From Erythrobacteraceae bacterium (GTDB taxonomy: Bacteria > Pseudomonadota > Alphaproteobacteria > Sphingomonadales > Sphingomonadaceae): a DNA stretch of 41,347 nucleotides. The translations under genes and the position numbers were made by a program. The notes under the pieces are model-generated. The model searched no databases and was not told the origin of the DNA. It saw only the letters and a program-made list of their open reading frames with translations. Positions 26,994 through 35,767 of the stretch are shown one piece after another. Numbering within the stretch: the first letter of the stretch is position 1; each line of letters starts with the position of its first letter. Location of the stretch: NCBI GenBank assembly GCA_947479055.1, contig CANJYE010000026.1, positions 1-41,347 on the forward strand. Direction: 5' to 3'.

Positions 26994-27383
26994 TCAGACG
27001 CGACGACGCTTGGAAGGCCGCACGCCGTTGTGGGGGATCGGCGTCACGTCGCGGATCGACGTGATCGTGAAACCCACCGCCTGGAGGGCGCGCAGGGCGC
27101 TCTCGCGACCCGAACCCGGGCCCTTCACTTCGACTTCGAGGGTGCGCACGCCGTGTTCGGCGGCTTTCTTGCCGGCATCGTCGGCAGCAACCTGGGCGGC
27201 ATAGGGAGTCGACTTGCGGCTGCCCTTGAAGCCCATCATGCCGGCGGACGACCAGCTGATCGCATTGCCCTGAGCATCAGTGATGGTGATCATGGTGTTG
27301 TTGAAGCTGGCGTTGACATGCGCCACGCCGCTCGAAATGTTCTTCCGCTCGCGGCGCTTGATGCGCTGGGGTTCGCGTGCCAT
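26994..27383 (-). CDS. rpsK: 30S ribosomal protein S11
   Basis: This 129-residue platform protein lies beside the mRNA exit channel. Typical blocks are [22 protein letters not shown] (about 15-36), [23 protein letters not shown], and the C-terminal [22 protein letters not shown]. Length equals that of E. coli S11. It follows rpsM after 55 nt and precedes rpoA, the usual alpha-operon order, but rpsD (S4), which lies between rpsK and rpoA in E. coli, is missing. Confidence 0.98.
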   Translation of the reverse strand: MAREPQRIKRRERKNISSGVAHVNASFNNTMITITDAQGNAISWSSAGMMGFKGSRKSTPYAAQVAADDAGKKAAEHGVRTLEVEVKGPGSGRESALRALQAVGFTITSIRDVTPIPHNGVRPSKRRRV

Positions 27384-27438
27384 GGTTCGTATCCTATCGT
27401 AAGAATATCAAGTAAAGCCGGTGGGTTACCCCGCCCGC

Positions 27439-27807
27439 TTACTTCTTCTTGCCGGCGATCGGCTTGGCCTTGCCCTTGCGGGTCCGGGCGTTGGTGTGCG
27501 TGCGCTGGCCGCGAACGGGCAGGCCCTTGCGATGGCGCAACCCGCGATAGCAGGCCAGATCCATCAGGCGCTTGATGTTCATCGCGGTTTCGCGGCGAAG
27601 GTCACCTTCCACCGTAATGCCAGCATCGATCGTTTCACGAATCTGGAGCACTTCCGCATCGGAAAGGTCCTGCACGCGGCGGGCATGGTCAATGCCAACC
27701 TGGTCCGCGATCTTCTTGGCCGTCGTCGGGCCGATTCCGTGAATATAGGTCAGCGCGATAATCACGCGCTTGTTGGTGGGGATGTTCACCCCTGCAATAC
27801 GAGCCAC
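27439..27807 (-). CDS. rpsM: 30S ribosomal protein S13
   Basis: This 122-residue head protein makes bridges to the 50S subunit and touches the P-site tRNA with its basic tail. It begins [21 protein letters not shown], contains [35 protein letters not shown] (middle to C-terminal third), and ends [17 protein letters not shown]. The start is GTG at 27807 with GGAG about 6 nt upstream. It is the first gene after the 310-nt promoter and leader gap behind adk. Confidence 0.98.
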   Translation of the reverse strand: MARIAGVNIPTNKRVIIALTYIHGIGPTTAKKIADQVGIDHARRVQDLSDAEVLQIRETIDAGITVEGDLRRETAMNIKRLMDLACYRGLRHRKGLPVRGQRTHTNARTRKGKAKPIAGKKK

Positions 27808-27900
27808 TTAATTCTCCTGCTCCACAGGGGATGGAACACCAGTCCCCCATCTCAACGCGTTGACACATCGGCAGAATGGCGGAGGCCGGGACGGCAAAAA

Positions 27901-27938
27901 GCCCGGATGGCGCGCGAACATGCGGCCGCCTGCCGGAC
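27901..27938 (-). other. Terminator-like hairpin in the rpsM leader
   Basis: On the minus strand GTCCGG (27938-27933) pairs with CCGGGC (27906-27901, one G-U), and inside it GGCG (27930-27927) pairs with CGCC (27912-27909). TTTTT (27900-27896) follows directly. It lies in the 5' leader about 90 nt before the rpsM start, so it could attenuate transcription. Confidence 0.5.
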
Positions 27939-27964
27939 TTCCCCGTTCTGTCGAGTGAAAGCGG

Positions 27965-27993
27965 CGCTTAGGGCGATTCGTCCGCGCCGTCAA
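27965..27993 (-). promoter_or_regulatory. Promoter candidate 2 for rpsM-rpsK-rpoA-rplQ
   Basis: TTGACG (27993-27988), a 17-nt spacer, and TAAGCG (27970-27965) on the minus strand form a good -35 with a -10 of the CTAAGCG kind. Transcription would start near 27958. Together with the second candidate and the leader hairpin this explains the gene-free stretch 27808-28117. Confidence 0.6.
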
Positions 27994-28065
27994 CCGCAAA
28001 GCTGCGATGTGCGGACACCTGGCCGGACACGCAATGCGCGCCGGTCCCAGCCATGCAAGGGCTCT

Positions 28066-28094
28066 TCCATAGCCGAAATTCCAGGCGAGGTCAA
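28066..28094 (-). promoter_or_regulatory. Promoter candidate 1 for rpsM-rpsK-rpoA-rplQ
   Basis: TTGACC (28094-28089), a 17-nt spacer, and TATGGA (28071-28066) on the minus strand, just past the adk stop. Both hexamers are close to consensus. Confidence 0.6.
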
Positions 28095-28117
28095 AACACG
28101 CCCAGAGCCGCGCGCCA

Positions 28118-28765
28118 TCAGCCAGCGATGATCTGTTCCAGCGAGGCGGTGACCGCGTCGAGATCGGCCATACCGTCCACCCGCGCGACAATGCCGCGCG
28201 CTTCATAGATCGGCAGTATCGGTGCAGTCTTGGCGCGGTATTCGGCCATGCGGGTGCGGACCGTATCCTCGTTGTCGTCGGGACGGCGCTTGAATTCGGT
28301 GCCGCCGCACTTGTCGCACACGCCCGGCGTGGCCGGCTGCTCGAACCGGTCGTGGTAGCCCTTGCCGCAGGCGGCGCAGGTGTAGCGCCCGGTAATCCGC
28401 TCCACCAGCGCATCCTCGTTCACATCGAGCTCGATCACATGATCGAGCGAACGCCCATGTTTCGCCAGGATCGCATCGAGCGATTCAGCCTGCGGCGCGG
28501 TGCGCGGATAGCCATCGAAGATCGCCCCGGCGGCAGGACCCATCGCTTCCAGTTCGGCATCGATCAGGGCGGAGACAATCTCGTCCGAGACCAGCCCGCC
28601 ACTTTCCATCACCGCCTTGGCCTGGAGGCCAACCGGCGTGCCGGCCTTGACCGCCGCGCGCAACATGTCGCCGGTAGAAAGCTGGCGCATCCCGTGCCGT
28701 TCGACGAGACGCTGGGCCTGGGTGCCCTTGCCCGCTCCCGGCGGACCCAACAGAATGATGTTCAT
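28118..28765 (-). CDS. adk: Adenylate kinase
   Basis: This 215-residue cytoplasmic kinase interconverts ATP + AMP and 2 ADP. The P-loop GPPGAGKGTQ is at 7-16, the AMP-binding segment MRQLSTGDMLRAAV at about 26-39, and the LID carries a four-cysteine zinc knuckle (CAACGKGYHD and CDKC), a structural feature that E. coli Adk lacks but that is common elsewhere. DGYPRT is present near residue 85. It sits between secY (63 nt upstream) and rpsM, the standard alphaproteobacterial place. GGGGAG lies about 11 nt before the ATG. Confidence 0.98.
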   Translation of the reverse strand: MNIILLGPPGAGKGTQAQRLVERHGMRQLSTGDMLRAAVKAGTPVGLQAKAVMESGGLVSDEIVSALIDAELEAMGPAAGAIFDGYPRTAPQAESLDAILAKHGRSLDHVIELDVNEDALVERITGRYTCAACGKGYHDRFEQPATPGVCDKCGGTEFKRRPDDNEDTVRTRMAEYRAKTAPILPIYEARGIVARVDGMADLDAVTASLEQIIAG

Positions 28766-28828
28766 GCCCGAAAAGGCTCCCCTTCCCTTGGACCTGACGG
28801 CGTTATCCGCCCTGGCCCACCCGCCTGC

Positions 28829-30193
28829 TCAGCGCATGCGGCCCTTGAGTTTCGCTTTCTTGATCAGGTCGCCATACTGGTGTGCCAGAAGATGCGACTG
28901 AATCTGCGTGATGGTATCGACCGTGACATTGACCACGATCAACAGGCTGGTGCCGCCAAAGAACAGCGAGATGCCCGTCTGGGCGATGATGTATTCCGGG
29001 ATCACGCAGACCAGCGTCAGATAGGCCCCACCGATCACCGTGATGCGGGTCAGCACGTAATCGAGATAGACGGCGGTGTTCCTGCCCGGACGGATGCCCG
29101 GGATGAAGCCGCCGTTGCGCTTGAGGTTCTCCGAGGTTTCTTCCGGATTGAACACAACCGCCGTGTAGAAGAAGGTGAAGAACAGGATGCCCATCGCATA
29201 GAGCGCCATGTAGAGCGGCTGGCCGTGACGCAGATACTGGTTGAGCGCCACGATGATGCTGCCAGCGGTGGAATCCTGGTTGACCGTGTTCCCGGCGAAC
29301 TGGGTGATCGTCAGCGGCAGCAGCAGCAGCGAGCTGGCAAAGATCGGCGGAATCACGCCGGCCGTGTTGAGCTTCAACGGCAGATGGCTGCGATCGGCCT
29401 GCATCATGCCCTTGGCACTGGCGCGCTTGGGATACTGGATCAGCAGCCTGCGCTGGGCCCGTTCCATGAAGCAGATGAACAGGATCAGCCCGACGATCAT
29501 CACCACCAGCGAGACGATCACGAAAGCGCTGATCGAGCCTGACCGGCCGCCTTCGAACAGATTGGCGATGAAAGTCGGCATCTGGGCGATGATGCCCGCC
29601 ATGATGATAAGCGAAACGCCATTGCCGATCCCGCGGCTGGTGATCTGCTCACCCAGCCACAGCAGGAACATCGTGCCGCCCACGAGGCTGATCACCGCGC
29701 CGACGCGGAACATCATGCCCGGCTGGACCACCGCCTGCAGCCCGCTTTGCGCGCCATAGGCTTCCAGCCCGGACGCAATGAACCAGCCCTGGATGATGGT
29801 GAGGAACACCGCGCCATAGCGGGTGTACTGGTTGAGCTTCTTGCGCCCGGCTTCGCCCTCCTTCTTCAGCGCCATCAGCGAGGGATGGAGCGAGGCGGCC
29901 AGCTGCACCACGATCGACGCGGTGATGTAAGGCATCACGCCGAGCGCAATCAGGCTCATGCGCTGGAGGCTGCCGCCCGAGAAGGTGTTGAAGATGTCGA
30001 GGATGCCGCCACGGGTCTGGTTGTACAGCTCTTCCAGAATCAGCGGATTGACGCCGGGCAGCGGGACGAAGCTGAGAAAGCGGAACACGATCAGCGCCCC
30101 GACCGTGAACCAGATGCGGTTCTTCAGTTCGGTCGCCTTGGAGAAATTGGCGAGATTGAGATTGCTCGCGAGATTGTCGGCGCGTGATGCCAT
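28829..30193 (-). CDS. secY: Protein translocase subunit SecY
   Basis: This 454-residue protein is the central channel of the Sec translocon in the inner membrane, with ten hydrophobic helices. Signatures are FVPLPGVNP near residue 45, the plug region GGSLQRMSLIALGVMPYITASIV at about 73-95, QYTRYGAVFLT, FFTFFYTAVVFNPEE in the C-terminal half, and the cytoplasmic loop GGFIPGIRPGRNTA. It lies in the usual position after rplO. The 132-nt gap to rplO holds a perfect 12-bp palindrome. Confidence 0.98.
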   Translation of the reverse strand: MASRADNLASNLNLANFSKATELKNRIWFTVGALIVFRFLSFVPLPGVNPLILEELYNQTRGGILDIFNTFSGGSLQRMSLIALGVMPYITASIVVQLAASLHPSLMALKKEGEAGRKKLNQYTRYGAVFLTIIQGWFIASGLEAYGAQSGLQAVVQPGMMFRVGAVISLVGGTMFLLWLGEQITSRGIGNGVSLIIMAGIIAQMPTFIANLFEGGRSGSISAFVIVSLVVMIVGLILFICFMERAQRRLLIQYPKRASAKGMMQADRSHLPLKLNTAGVIPPIFASSLLLLPLTITQFAGNTVNQDSTAGSIIVALNQYLRHGQPLYMALYAMGILFFTFFYTAVVFNPEETSENLKRNGGFIPGIRPGRNTAVYLDYVLTRITVIGGAYLTLVCVIPEYIIAQTGISLFFGGTSLLIVVNVTVDTITQIQSHLLAHQYGDLIKKAKLKGRMR

Positions 30194-30286
30194 CTTGAAT
30201 TCAAGCCTTGCTGTGAGTCCGGACCGGACCGCCTACCCGCCCCCTATATGGCGACGATGCGGCGATGTCGAACCCCGCCGCCGCGC

Positions 30287-30312
30287 AATCCCCGCATGTG
30301 CATGCGGGGATT
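30287..30312. repeat. Perfect palindrome between rplO and secY
   Basis: AATCCCCGCATG (30287-30298) and CATGCGGGGATT (30301-30312) pair perfectly across 2 nt. There is no U-run on the minus strand, so a processing, stabilising or pausing role is likelier than termination. Confidence 0.75.
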
Positions 30313-30325
30313 GGCGTGACGCGTT

Positions 30326-30853
30326 TCACCCGGCCTGCTTGGCGGCCTTGTTGGCTTCGCGGCGAGCGGTCTTCTTCTCGTGTTCGCTGGCCTTGGCTTC
30401 GGGCAGTTCGACCGAACCGCCAGCAGCCTCGACAGCAGCGCGCGCGCCCTTGGAGACACCGGCAACCCTGAAGCTGGCCTTGGTGGTGAATTCACCCTTG
30501 GCCAGCAGGCGGACGCCATCCTTGCCGCCACGGGCGAGGCCGGCGGCCTGCAGCGCGGCGTGATCGATCACGGCCGAGGCATCGAGCTTGCCCGCTTCGA
30601 TGAACTTCTCGATCATGCCGAGGTTCACTTCGGCGAAATCCTTGCCGAACGGGTTCTTGAAGCCGCGCTTCGGGATCCGCATGTGGAGCGGCATCTGGCC
30701 GCCTTCGAATCCGGCAATCGAAACGCCCGAACGCGCCTTGGCGCCCTTCTGGCCACGGCCCGAAGTCTTGCCCTTGCCCGAGCCGATGCCACGGCCAACG
30801 CGCATGCGGCCCTTGCGGGCACCATCATTGTCGCGGATGTCATTCAGTTTCAT
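30326..30853 (-). CDS. rplO: 50S ribosomal protein L15
   Basis: This 175-residue protein is a late-assembly component of the large subunit. The N-terminus [20 protein letters not shown] and the Gly-rich [24 protein letters not shown] (about 19-42) are typical, as is [19 protein letters not shown]. It is about 30 residues longer than E. coli L15; the extra is a basic Ala/Lys tail ([20 protein letters not shown]). It follows rpmD after 68 nt with a 7-bp hairpin in the gap. Confidence 0.98.
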   Translation of the reverse strand: MKLNDIRDNDGARKGRMRVGRGIGSGKGKTSGRGQKGAKARSGVSIAGFEGGQMPLHMRIPKRGFKNPFGKDFAEVNLGMIEKFIEAGKLDASAVIDHAALQAAGLARGGKDGVRLLAKGEFTTKASFRVAGVSKGARAAVEAAGGSVELPEAKASEHEKKTARREANKAAKQAG

Positions 30854-30890
30854 GTCGTTGCACTCGCTTTCGCTTTATTCGCGCGTTGCT

Positions 30891-30910
30891 CTCTCCCCTG
30901 AAAGGGAGAG
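30891..30910 (-). other. Hairpin between rpmD and rplO
   Basis: CTCTCCC (30891-30897) pairs with GGGAGAG (30904-30910) around CTGAAA. There is no U-run. Confidence 0.55.
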
Positions 30911-30921
30911 GGCTGAGAAAT

Positions 30922-31098
30922 TCAATCGATAACCACCACCATATGCGGCAGCTTGGCGATAGCACCGCGCACTTCAGGCGTGTCTTCACGCTCGACCACG
31001 CGATGCATCTTGCCCAGGCCAAGACCGATGAGGATCTTCTTCTGGCTTTCCGGGCGGCGGATCGGCGAACCAATCTGCTTGATCTTGATTTTCGCCAT
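30922..31098 (-). CDS. rpmD: 50S ribosomal protein L30
   Basis: This 58-residue protein was found by reading the minus strand between rpsE and rplO. It begins [19 protein letters not shown] and continues [20 protein letters not shown], ending [11 protein letters not shown]. The pattern IGSPIRR, the LGLGKMHR turn and the [12 protein letters not shown] end match L30. It starts 5 nt after the rpsE stop and precedes rplO, the standard spc-operon place. Confidence 0.97.
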   Translation of the reverse strand: MAKIKIKQIGSPIRRPESQKKILIGLGLGKMHRVVEREDTPEVRGAIAKLPHMVVVID

Positions 31099-31103
31099 GG
31101 TGC

Positions 31104-31850
31104 TTACTCCGTAATCGCTGCGGCGTCGGCTTCCGCCTCGGCCTCGCTCGAACCGCCACGGCCCAGGAGGTCAGCGACCTTCTTGCCGCGACGCTGCGCC
31201 ACCGACTTCGGCGAAGTCTGGGTGGTCAGCGCGTCGAAAGTGGCGCGGATCATGTTGTAGGGGTTGGACGAACCGACCGACTTGGTCACCACGTCATGCA
31301 CACCCAGGCTCTCGAACACGGCGCGCATCGGGCCGCCGGCGATGATGCCCGTACCGGCAGGTGCCGTCCGCACATTGACCTTGCCGGCGCCGAAACGGCC
31401 CTTGCCGTCATGGTGCAGCGTGCGGCCTTCCTTGAGCGGAACGCGAACCATCTTCTTCTTGGCGGAAGCGGTCGCCTTGGTGATCGCTTCAGGAACCTCG
31501 CGGGCCTTGCCATGGCCGAAGCCGACACGACCCTTGCCATCACCCACCACGACCAGCGCGGCAAAACCGAAGCGCTTGCCGCCCTTTACCGTCTTCGAGA
31601 CGCGGTTGATGTGAACCAGCTTCTCGATCAGTTCCTCGCCACCATCATCGTCGCCACCACGACCGCGACCGCGGTCATCGCGACGGCCGCCACGGCCTCC
31701 GCGATCGCCACCACCACGATCGTTGCCGCCGCGACCACGACCGCCACGGCCGCCACGGCCTTCGCGCTGCGGCTCGCCGGCTTCGACGGCAGGTGCCGCA
31801 GTCACTTCAACTTCGGCTTCCACGCCGCTGTTCGTTTCATCAGCCATCAT
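31104..31850 (-). CDS. rpsE: 30S ribosomal protein S5 with RGG-rich N-terminal extension
   Basis: This 248-residue protein is S5 of the small subunit, which affects decoding accuracy and mRNA entry. The core (about 75-235) has [38 protein letters not shown], and [25 protein letters not shown]. Ahead of it lies an unusual stretch of about 70 residues: an acidic start, then repeats of GRGG, RGG and GDRGG. E. coli S5 is 167 residues. The tail is acidic and Ala-rich. Two adjacent ATGs (31850 and 31847) are both possible; the first overlaps the rplR stop by 4 nt. GGAG precedes them. Confidence 0.97.
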   Translation of the reverse strand: MMADETNSGVEAEVEVTAAPAVEAGEPQREGRGGRGGRGRGGNDRGGGDRGGRGGRRDDRGRGRGGDDDGGEELIEKLVHINRVSKTVKGGKRFGFAALVVVGDGKGRVGFGHGKAREVPEAITKATASAKKKMVRVPLKEGRTLHHDGKGRFGAGKVNVRTAPAGTGIIAGGPMRAVFESLGVHDVVTKSVGSSNPYNMIRATFDALTTQTSPKSVAQRRGKKVADLLGRGGSSEAEAEADAAAITE

Positions 31851-32194
31851 CAGAACTCCAGCCCGCCTTCGCGCGCAGCGTCGGCCAGCGCCTTGACGCG
31901 GCCATGGAACAGGAAGCCGCCGCGATCGAACACGACGGTGGTGACGCCAGCCTGCCTGGCTGCCTCGGCAATATCCTTGCCTACCTGCACGGCGGCATCG
32001 ATATTGGCGCCGGACGCACTGACGCCGAGCGTCGAGGCTGCCGCCAGTGTGCGGCCCTGCGCGTCATCGATGATCTGTGCATAGATGTGCCGACCGGTGC
32101 GATGCACCGACAGGCGCGGACGGCCACCGGAACGAGCCTTGAGCGCCGAGCGGACACGGCGGCGGCGGCGATCGAAAAGGGAGAGCTTGGCCAT
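31850..32194 (-). CDS. rplR: 50S ribosomal protein L18
   Basis: This 114-residue protein binds 5S rRNA with L5. It begins [20 protein letters not shown] and contains [20 protein letters not shown] and [29 protein letters not shown] start it at 32194, 1 nt after the rplF stop; the longer open frame would run into rplF. Its stop overlaps the rpsE start by 4 nt. Confidence 0.97.
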   Translation of the reverse strand: MAKLSLFDRRRRRVRSALKARSGGRPRLSVHRTGRHIYAQIIDDAQGRTLAAASTLGVSASGANIDAAVQVGKDIAEAARQAGVTTVVFDRGGFLFHGRVKALADAAREGGLEF

Positions 32195-32195
32195 C

Positions 32196-32729
32196 TTACT
32201 TCTTCTTCCCTTCCTTGCGGAAGATAAACTCGCCACGATAGCGGATGCCCTTGCCCTTGTAGGGTTCGGGCTTGCGCCAGCGACGGATTTCGGCGGCGAA
32301 CTGGCCGACCTTCTGCTTGTCGACGCCGCTGACCTCGATCGTGGTCTGGTCAGGGGTCTTCACCTCGACGCCTTCCGGCACTTCGAGATCGACATCATGG
32401 CTGAAGCCGAGCTGGAGCTTGAGGTTCCTGCCCTGGCCCGCCGCACGATAACCGACGCCGGTGATGTTCAGCACGACCGTATAACCGGCGCTGACGCCTT
32501 CGACGAGGTTAGACACGAGCGTACGCTGCATGCCCCAGAAGGCGCGGGCGCGCTTGGTGTCATTGGCGGGAAGGACCGAGATTTCACCGTCCCGGACTTC
32601 ATAGTTGATATCGTCGACCAGCCCGAGCGTGAGAGTGCCCTTCGGCCCCTTCACGGTGAGCGTGCCGTCCGCGATGTCTGCGGTGACGCCACTGGGGATC
32701 GCCACCGGCCGTTTGCCGATGCGGCTCAT
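32196..32729 (-). CDS. rplF: 50S ribosomal protein L6
   Basis: This 177-residue protein lies at the base of the L7/L12 stalk near the factor-binding site. It begins [19 protein letters not shown] and has two repeats of the L6 fold; [19 protein letters not shown] is at about 94-112, and it ends [23 protein letters not shown]. The length equals that of E. coli L6. Its ATG overlaps the rpsH stop by 1 nt. Confidence 0.98.
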   Translation of the reverse strand: MSRIGKRPVAIPSGVTADIADGTLTVKGPKGTLTLGLVDDINYEVRDGEISVLPANDTKRARAFWGMQRTLVSNLVEGVSAGYTVVLNITGVGYRAAGQGRNLKLQLGFSHDVDLEVPEGVEVKTPDQTTIEVSGVDKQKVGQFAAEIRRWRKPEPYKGKGIRYRGEFIFRKEGKKK

Positions 32730-33124
32730 CAGAACACCTCCGCCAGCACTTCGCCACCGACGTTCTGGTTGCGGGCTTCCGCGTCGGAAAGCACGCCCCG
32801 GGGGGTCGAGACGATGGTGATGCCAAGGCCGTTACGGACCACCGGGAGCTCCTTGCTGCCCGAATAGACCCGGCGACCCGGCTTGGAAACGCGGGCGACA
32901 TGCTTGATCGCAGGCTCGCCCTCGAAATACTTCAGTTCGATCCGCAGCTGCGGGTGGGCGCCGGTGGCGTCCTCGCTGTAGCCACGGATATAGCCTTCGC
33001 GCTGGAGAACCTCGAGCACGCTGGCGCGCAGCTTCGAGGCCGGCGAGAGGACAGTGTCCTTCTTCGCGCGCTGGCCGTTGCGGATGCGGGTGAGCATATC
33101 ACCCAGGGGATCGGTCAATGCCAT
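32729..33124 (-). CDS. rpsH: 30S ribosomal protein S8
   Basis: This 131-residue protein is a primary binder of the central domain of 16S rRNA. It begins [21 protein letters not shown], contains [25 protein letters not shown], and has the conserved [24 protein letters not shown] near the C-terminus. In E. coli S8 represses the spc operon by binding near the rplE start; no clear mimic was checked here. It starts 10 nt after the rpsN stop. Confidence 0.98.
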   Translation of the reverse strand: MALTDPLGDMLTRIRNGQRAKKDTVLSPASKLRASVLEVLQREGYIRGYSEDATGAHPQLRIELKYFEGEPAIKHVARVSKPGRRVYSGSKELPVVRNGLGITIVSTPRGVLSDAEARNQNVGGEVLAEVF

Positions 33125-33134
33125 GGTGTGATCC

Positions 33135-33440
33135 TTACCAGCTCGACTTCGTCAGGCCCGGGATCAGGCCCTTGTTGCCCAGATCCCGAAGCTCGATGCG
33201 GCACAGGCCGAACTTGCGATAATAGCCGCGCGGGCGGCCGGTGGTGGCACAGCGGTTGCGCACGCGGGTCGGATTCGCGTTGCGCGGGATTTCCGCCAGC
33301 TTGAGGCGCGCCATCAGCCGTTCGCCATCGTCGAGCGACTGATTGTCGGCAACGGCCTTCAGCTTGGCGTATTTCGCCGCGTACTTCTTCACGAGCTTCT
33401 TGCGCCGCTCGTTCTTGTTGATGGAACTCAGTTTCGCCAT
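33135..33440 (-). CDS. rpsN: 30S ribosomal protein S14
   Basis: This 101-residue S14 is of the zinc-independent (C-minus) kind: the C-terminal half [27 protein letters not shown] has two cysteines, not four. It begins [20 protein letters not shown]. The long form of 101 residues is what proteobacteria usually carry. It follows rplE after 63 nt, a gap that contains a perfect 8-bp hairpin. Confidence 0.98.
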   Translation of the reverse strand: MAKLSSINKNERRKKLVKKYAAKYAKLKAVADNQSLDDGERLMARLKLAEIPRNANPTRVRNRCATTGRPRGYYRKFGLCRIELRDLGNKGLIPGLTKSSW

Positions 33441-33475
33441 GGACTTAAGCTCTCTTCCTCAATTCTCTTGCCTGG

Positions 33476-33495
33476 GTCTCCGCCGGAGCGGAGAC
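33476..33495 (-). other. Hairpin between rplE and rpsN
   Basis: GTCTCCGC (33476-33483) and GCGGAGAC (33488-33495) pair perfectly around the 4-nt loop CGGA. There is no U-run. Confidence 0.6.
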
Positions 33496-33503
33496 ATCTC
33501 CGC

Positions 33504-34082
33504 TCACGCGGCTTGCTTCTCTTCGGCTTCCTGCGGGAACGGGAAACCAAACAAGCGCAGCAGTTCGCGCGCTTCGTCGTCGGTCTTCGCGGTGGTGGTC
33601 ACGATGATATCCATGCCACGCACCTTCTCGATCTGATCGTAGCTGATCTCCGGAAAGATGATCTGCTCCTTGAGACCCATCGCGTAATTGCCGCGCCCGT
33701 CGAAGCTCTTCGGGTTCAATCCACGGAAGTCGCGGATGCGGGGCATGGCAATGGTGACCAAGCGATCGAGAAATTCGTACATGCGTTCGCGGCGCAGGGT
33801 AACCTTGCAACCGATCGGCATACCTTCACGCAGCTTGAACTGCGCGATCGACTTCTTTGCCTTGGTGATCACCGGTTTCTGGCCGGCAATCAACTGCATT
33901 TCGTCAGCGGCGGTCTGAACCTTCTTCTTGTCCTGGCTCGCCTCACCCACGCCCATGTTGAGCGTGATCTTCTCGAGCCGGGGTACTTCCATCCGGTTCT
34001 TGTAACCGAACTTCTCGGTCATCGCCGCGACGATCTGTTCGTCATACTTCGCCTTGAGGCGAGCGGTATAGGTATCAGCCAT
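33504..34082 (-). CDS. rplE: 50S ribosomal protein L5
   Basis: This 192-residue protein binds 5S rRNA in the central protuberance and touches the P-site tRNA. Conserved blocks are [16 protein letters not shown] (about 43-58), [52 protein letters not shown] and [20 protein letters not shown]. The start at 34082 has GGGGAG 8 nt upstream and overlaps the rplX stop by 8 nt; a longer frame starting at 34109 is less likely. The last residues (QEAEEKQAA) are a short added tail. Confidence 0.97.
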   Translation of the reverse strand: MADTYTARLKAKYDEQIVAAMTEKFGYKNRMEVPRLEKITLNMGVGEASQDKKKVQTAADEMQLIAGQKPVITKAKKSIAQFKLREGMPIGCKVTLRRERMYEFLDRLVTIAMPRIRDFRGLNPKSFDGRGNYAMGLKEQIIFPEISYDQIEKVRGMDIIVTTTAKTDDEARELLRLFGFPFPQEAEEKQAA

Positions 34083-34395
34083 CGATGGTCTCCCCGGACT
34101 TGACCGCAACGCGGACCTTCTTGCCGTCCTTTACCTCGAAGCGCACGCGGGTGGGCTTGCCGGACTTGGGATCGGACAGCGCGACCTTGGAAATCGCCAT
34201 CGGCGCCGGAGCACGGTCGATCCCGCCCTGCGGGTTGGTCTGGCTGGGCTTGCGGTGGCGGGCGGCAACATTGATGCCGTCGACGACAACCTTGCCGTCA
34301 GCCGGCAGGACCTTCACGACAGTGCCGGTGCGGCCCTTGTCCTTACCGGACAGGACGACGACAGCGTCACCCTTCTTGATCTTGGCAGCGCCCAT
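34075..34395 (-). CDS. rplX: 50S ribosomal protein L24
   Basis: This 106-residue protein starts large-subunit assembly and sits at the tunnel exit. It has the KOW motif at about 4-30 ([20 protein letters not shown]), [20 protein letters not shown] and [20 protein letters not shown] take the ATG at 34395 (GGAGG 7 nt upstream); a GTG one codon earlier is possible and would give a 4-nt overlap with rplN. The 3' end overlaps rplE by 8 nt. Confidence 0.97.
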   Translation of the reverse strand: MGAAKIKKGDAVVVLSGKDKGRTGTVVKVLPADGKVVVDGINVAARHRKPSQTNPQGGIDRAPAPMAISKVALSDPKSGKPTRVRFEVKDGKKVRVAVKSGETIDG

Positions 34396-34763
34396 CACAG
34401 CACCTCCGGCGCGAGCGAGATGATCTTCATGAAACCCTTGGAGCGCAGCTCGCGCACCACCGGGCCAAAGATACGGGTGCCGATCGGCTCCTCGTTCTTG
34501 TTCACGAGCACCGCCGCATTGGTGTCAAAGCGGATCACGCTGCCGTCGGGACGGCGGACGTCCTTGCGGGTACGCACGATCACCGCGCGGTGAACGTCAC
34601 CCTTCTTCACGCGGGCACGCGGCTGCGCCTCCTTGATGGAGACGACGATCACGTCGCCGACGCTCGCAGTACGACGCTTCGACCCGCCCAGCACCTTGAT
34701 GCACTGGACGCGCTTGGCGCCGCTGTTGTCCGCGACGTCGAGATTGGATTGCATCTGGATCAT
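34395..34763 (-). CDS. rplN: 50S ribosomal protein L14
   Basis: This 122-residue protein at the subunit interface makes bridges to 16S rRNA. It begins [20 protein letters not shown], contains [28 protein letters not shown] and ends [13 protein letters not shown]. The length equals that of E. coli L14 within one residue. It follows rpsQ after 68 nt, where GCCGGA (34790-34795) and TCCGGC (34801-34806) form a small hairpin. Confidence 0.98.
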   Translation of the reverse strand: MIQMQSNLDVADNSGAKRVQCIKVLGGSKRRTASVGDVIVVSIKEAQPRARVKKGDVHRAVIVRTRKDVRRPDGSVIRFDTNAAVLVNKNEEPIGTRIFGPVVRELRSKGFMKIISLAPEVL

Positions 34764-34789
34764 CGATCCGGTTCCTTCTCACTTGGCTT

Positions 34790-34806
34790 GCCGGAACCAG
34801 TCCGGC
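34790..34806 (-). other. Small hairpin between rpsQ and rplN
   Basis: GCCGGA (34790-34795) and TCCGGC (34801-34806) pair perfectly around a 5-nt loop. There is no U-run. Confidence 0.4.
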
Positions 34807-34831
34807 AGTTCCAGAATACTAATGTCGTCGC

Positions 34832-35101
34832 TCAGACGTCGGCTTCGACCGCGGTGGTCTTGCCAGCCTGGACCCGGTCAAGCACACGCCAGGCCTTGGT
34901 TTTGGAAATCGGCCGGGTCTCTTCGATCCGGACGGTCTCACCCGCCTTGAAGGCATTGTCCTCGTCATGGGCGTGGTACTTCTTCGAACGGCGGATGATC
35001 TTCCCATAGAGCGGGTGCTTCACCTTGCGTTCGACCAGGACCGTGACGGTCTTGTCGGTCTTGTCGGAAACGACGGTCCCGATCAGGATACGTTTCGGCA
35101 T
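34832..35101 (-). CDS. rpsQ: 30S ribosomal protein S17
   Basis: This 89-residue protein binds the 5' domain of 16S rRNA. It begins [20 protein letters not shown] and contains [25 protein letters not shown] and [21 protein letters not shown], the S17 signature. The ATG at 35101 matches the family start; the longer open frame would run into rpmC. It starts 10 nt after the rpmC stop. Confidence 0.98.
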   Translation of the reverse strand: MPKRILIGTVVSDKTDKTVTVLVERKVKHPLYGKIIRRSKKYHAHDEDNAFKAGETVRIEETRPISKTKAWRVLDRVQAGKTTAVEADV

Positions 35102-35111
35102 CGTCTGTTCC

Positions 35112-35318
35112 TCAAGCCTTGGCAGCCGGGCGGGTCCGCTCGGTCTGCAATGTTTTGATCCGCGCGATGGCGCGACGGACTTCCTTGATCCGGGCCGGAC
35201 GCTCAAGCTGGTTGGTCGCGGACTGGAAACGCAGGTTGAACTGCTCGCGCTTCAGTTCGACAAGATCAGCCGTCAGCTGGTCGTCGGTCTTGGCGCGAAG
35301 GTCTTCGGTGCTGGCCAT
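35112..35318 (-). CDS. rpmC: 50S ribosomal protein L29
   Basis: This 68-residue helical protein lies near the tunnel exit beside L23. It has [26 protein letters not shown] (about 7-32), the typical [20 protein letters not shown], and a short basic tail. It overlaps the rplP stop by 1 nt (TAATG). Confidence 0.98.
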   Translation of the reverse strand: MASTEDLRAKTDDQLTADLVELKREQFNLRFQSATNQLERPARIKEVRRAIARIKTLQTERTRPAAKA

Positions 35319-35752
35319 TATTCAGCTCCCAGATGCGAGGTGTCGCCCAGGCGGGCCACGACCTTGGTCTTGATCGGCAGTTTCATCGCCGCACGCTCGA
35401 AAGCGACAGCAGCGATCGGACCGGGGACACCGTCCAGTTCGAACAGGATGCGACCCGGTTTGACGCGGGCAGCCCAGTATTCGACCGAACCCTTGCCTTT
35501 GCCCTGACGGACTTCAGCGGGCTTCTTCGAAACCGGCACGTCCGGGAAGATGCGGATCCACAAGCGGCCCTGGCGCTTGATATGGCGCGTGATCGCGCGG
35601 CGGGCCGCTTCGATCTGGCGAGCGGTGATCCGCTCCGGCTCAAGCGCCTTCAGCCCGTAGGAACCGAAGTTGAGATCGGTGCCACCCTTGGCGTCGCCCT
35701 TGATCCGGCCCTTGAACTGCTTGCGGAACTTATGCTTTTTCGGTTGCAACAT
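35318..35752 (-). CDS. rplP: 50S ribosomal protein L16
   Basis: This 144-residue protein lies near the elbow of the A-site tRNA. It begins [20 protein letters not shown] and contains [29 protein letters not shown] (about 48-76) and [26 protein letters not shown], the part that reaches towards the peptidyl transferase centre. It follows rpsC by 15 nt. Confidence 0.98.
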   Translation of the reverse strand: MLQPKKHKFRKQFKGRIKGDAKGGTDLNFGSYGLKALEPERITARQIEAARRAITRHIKRQGRLWIRIFPDVPVSKKPAEVRQGKGKGSVEYWAARVKPGRILFELDGVPGPIAAVAFERAAMKLPIKTKVVARLGDTSHLGAE

Positions 35753-35767
35753 GGTTTCTACTCTACC

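Noticed and set aside
27808-28413. A 201-codon minus-strand frame overlapping the 3' part of adk and the rpsM leader.
   Set aside because: It overlaps adk in another frame and covers the promoter region; no ribosome site or domain was seen.
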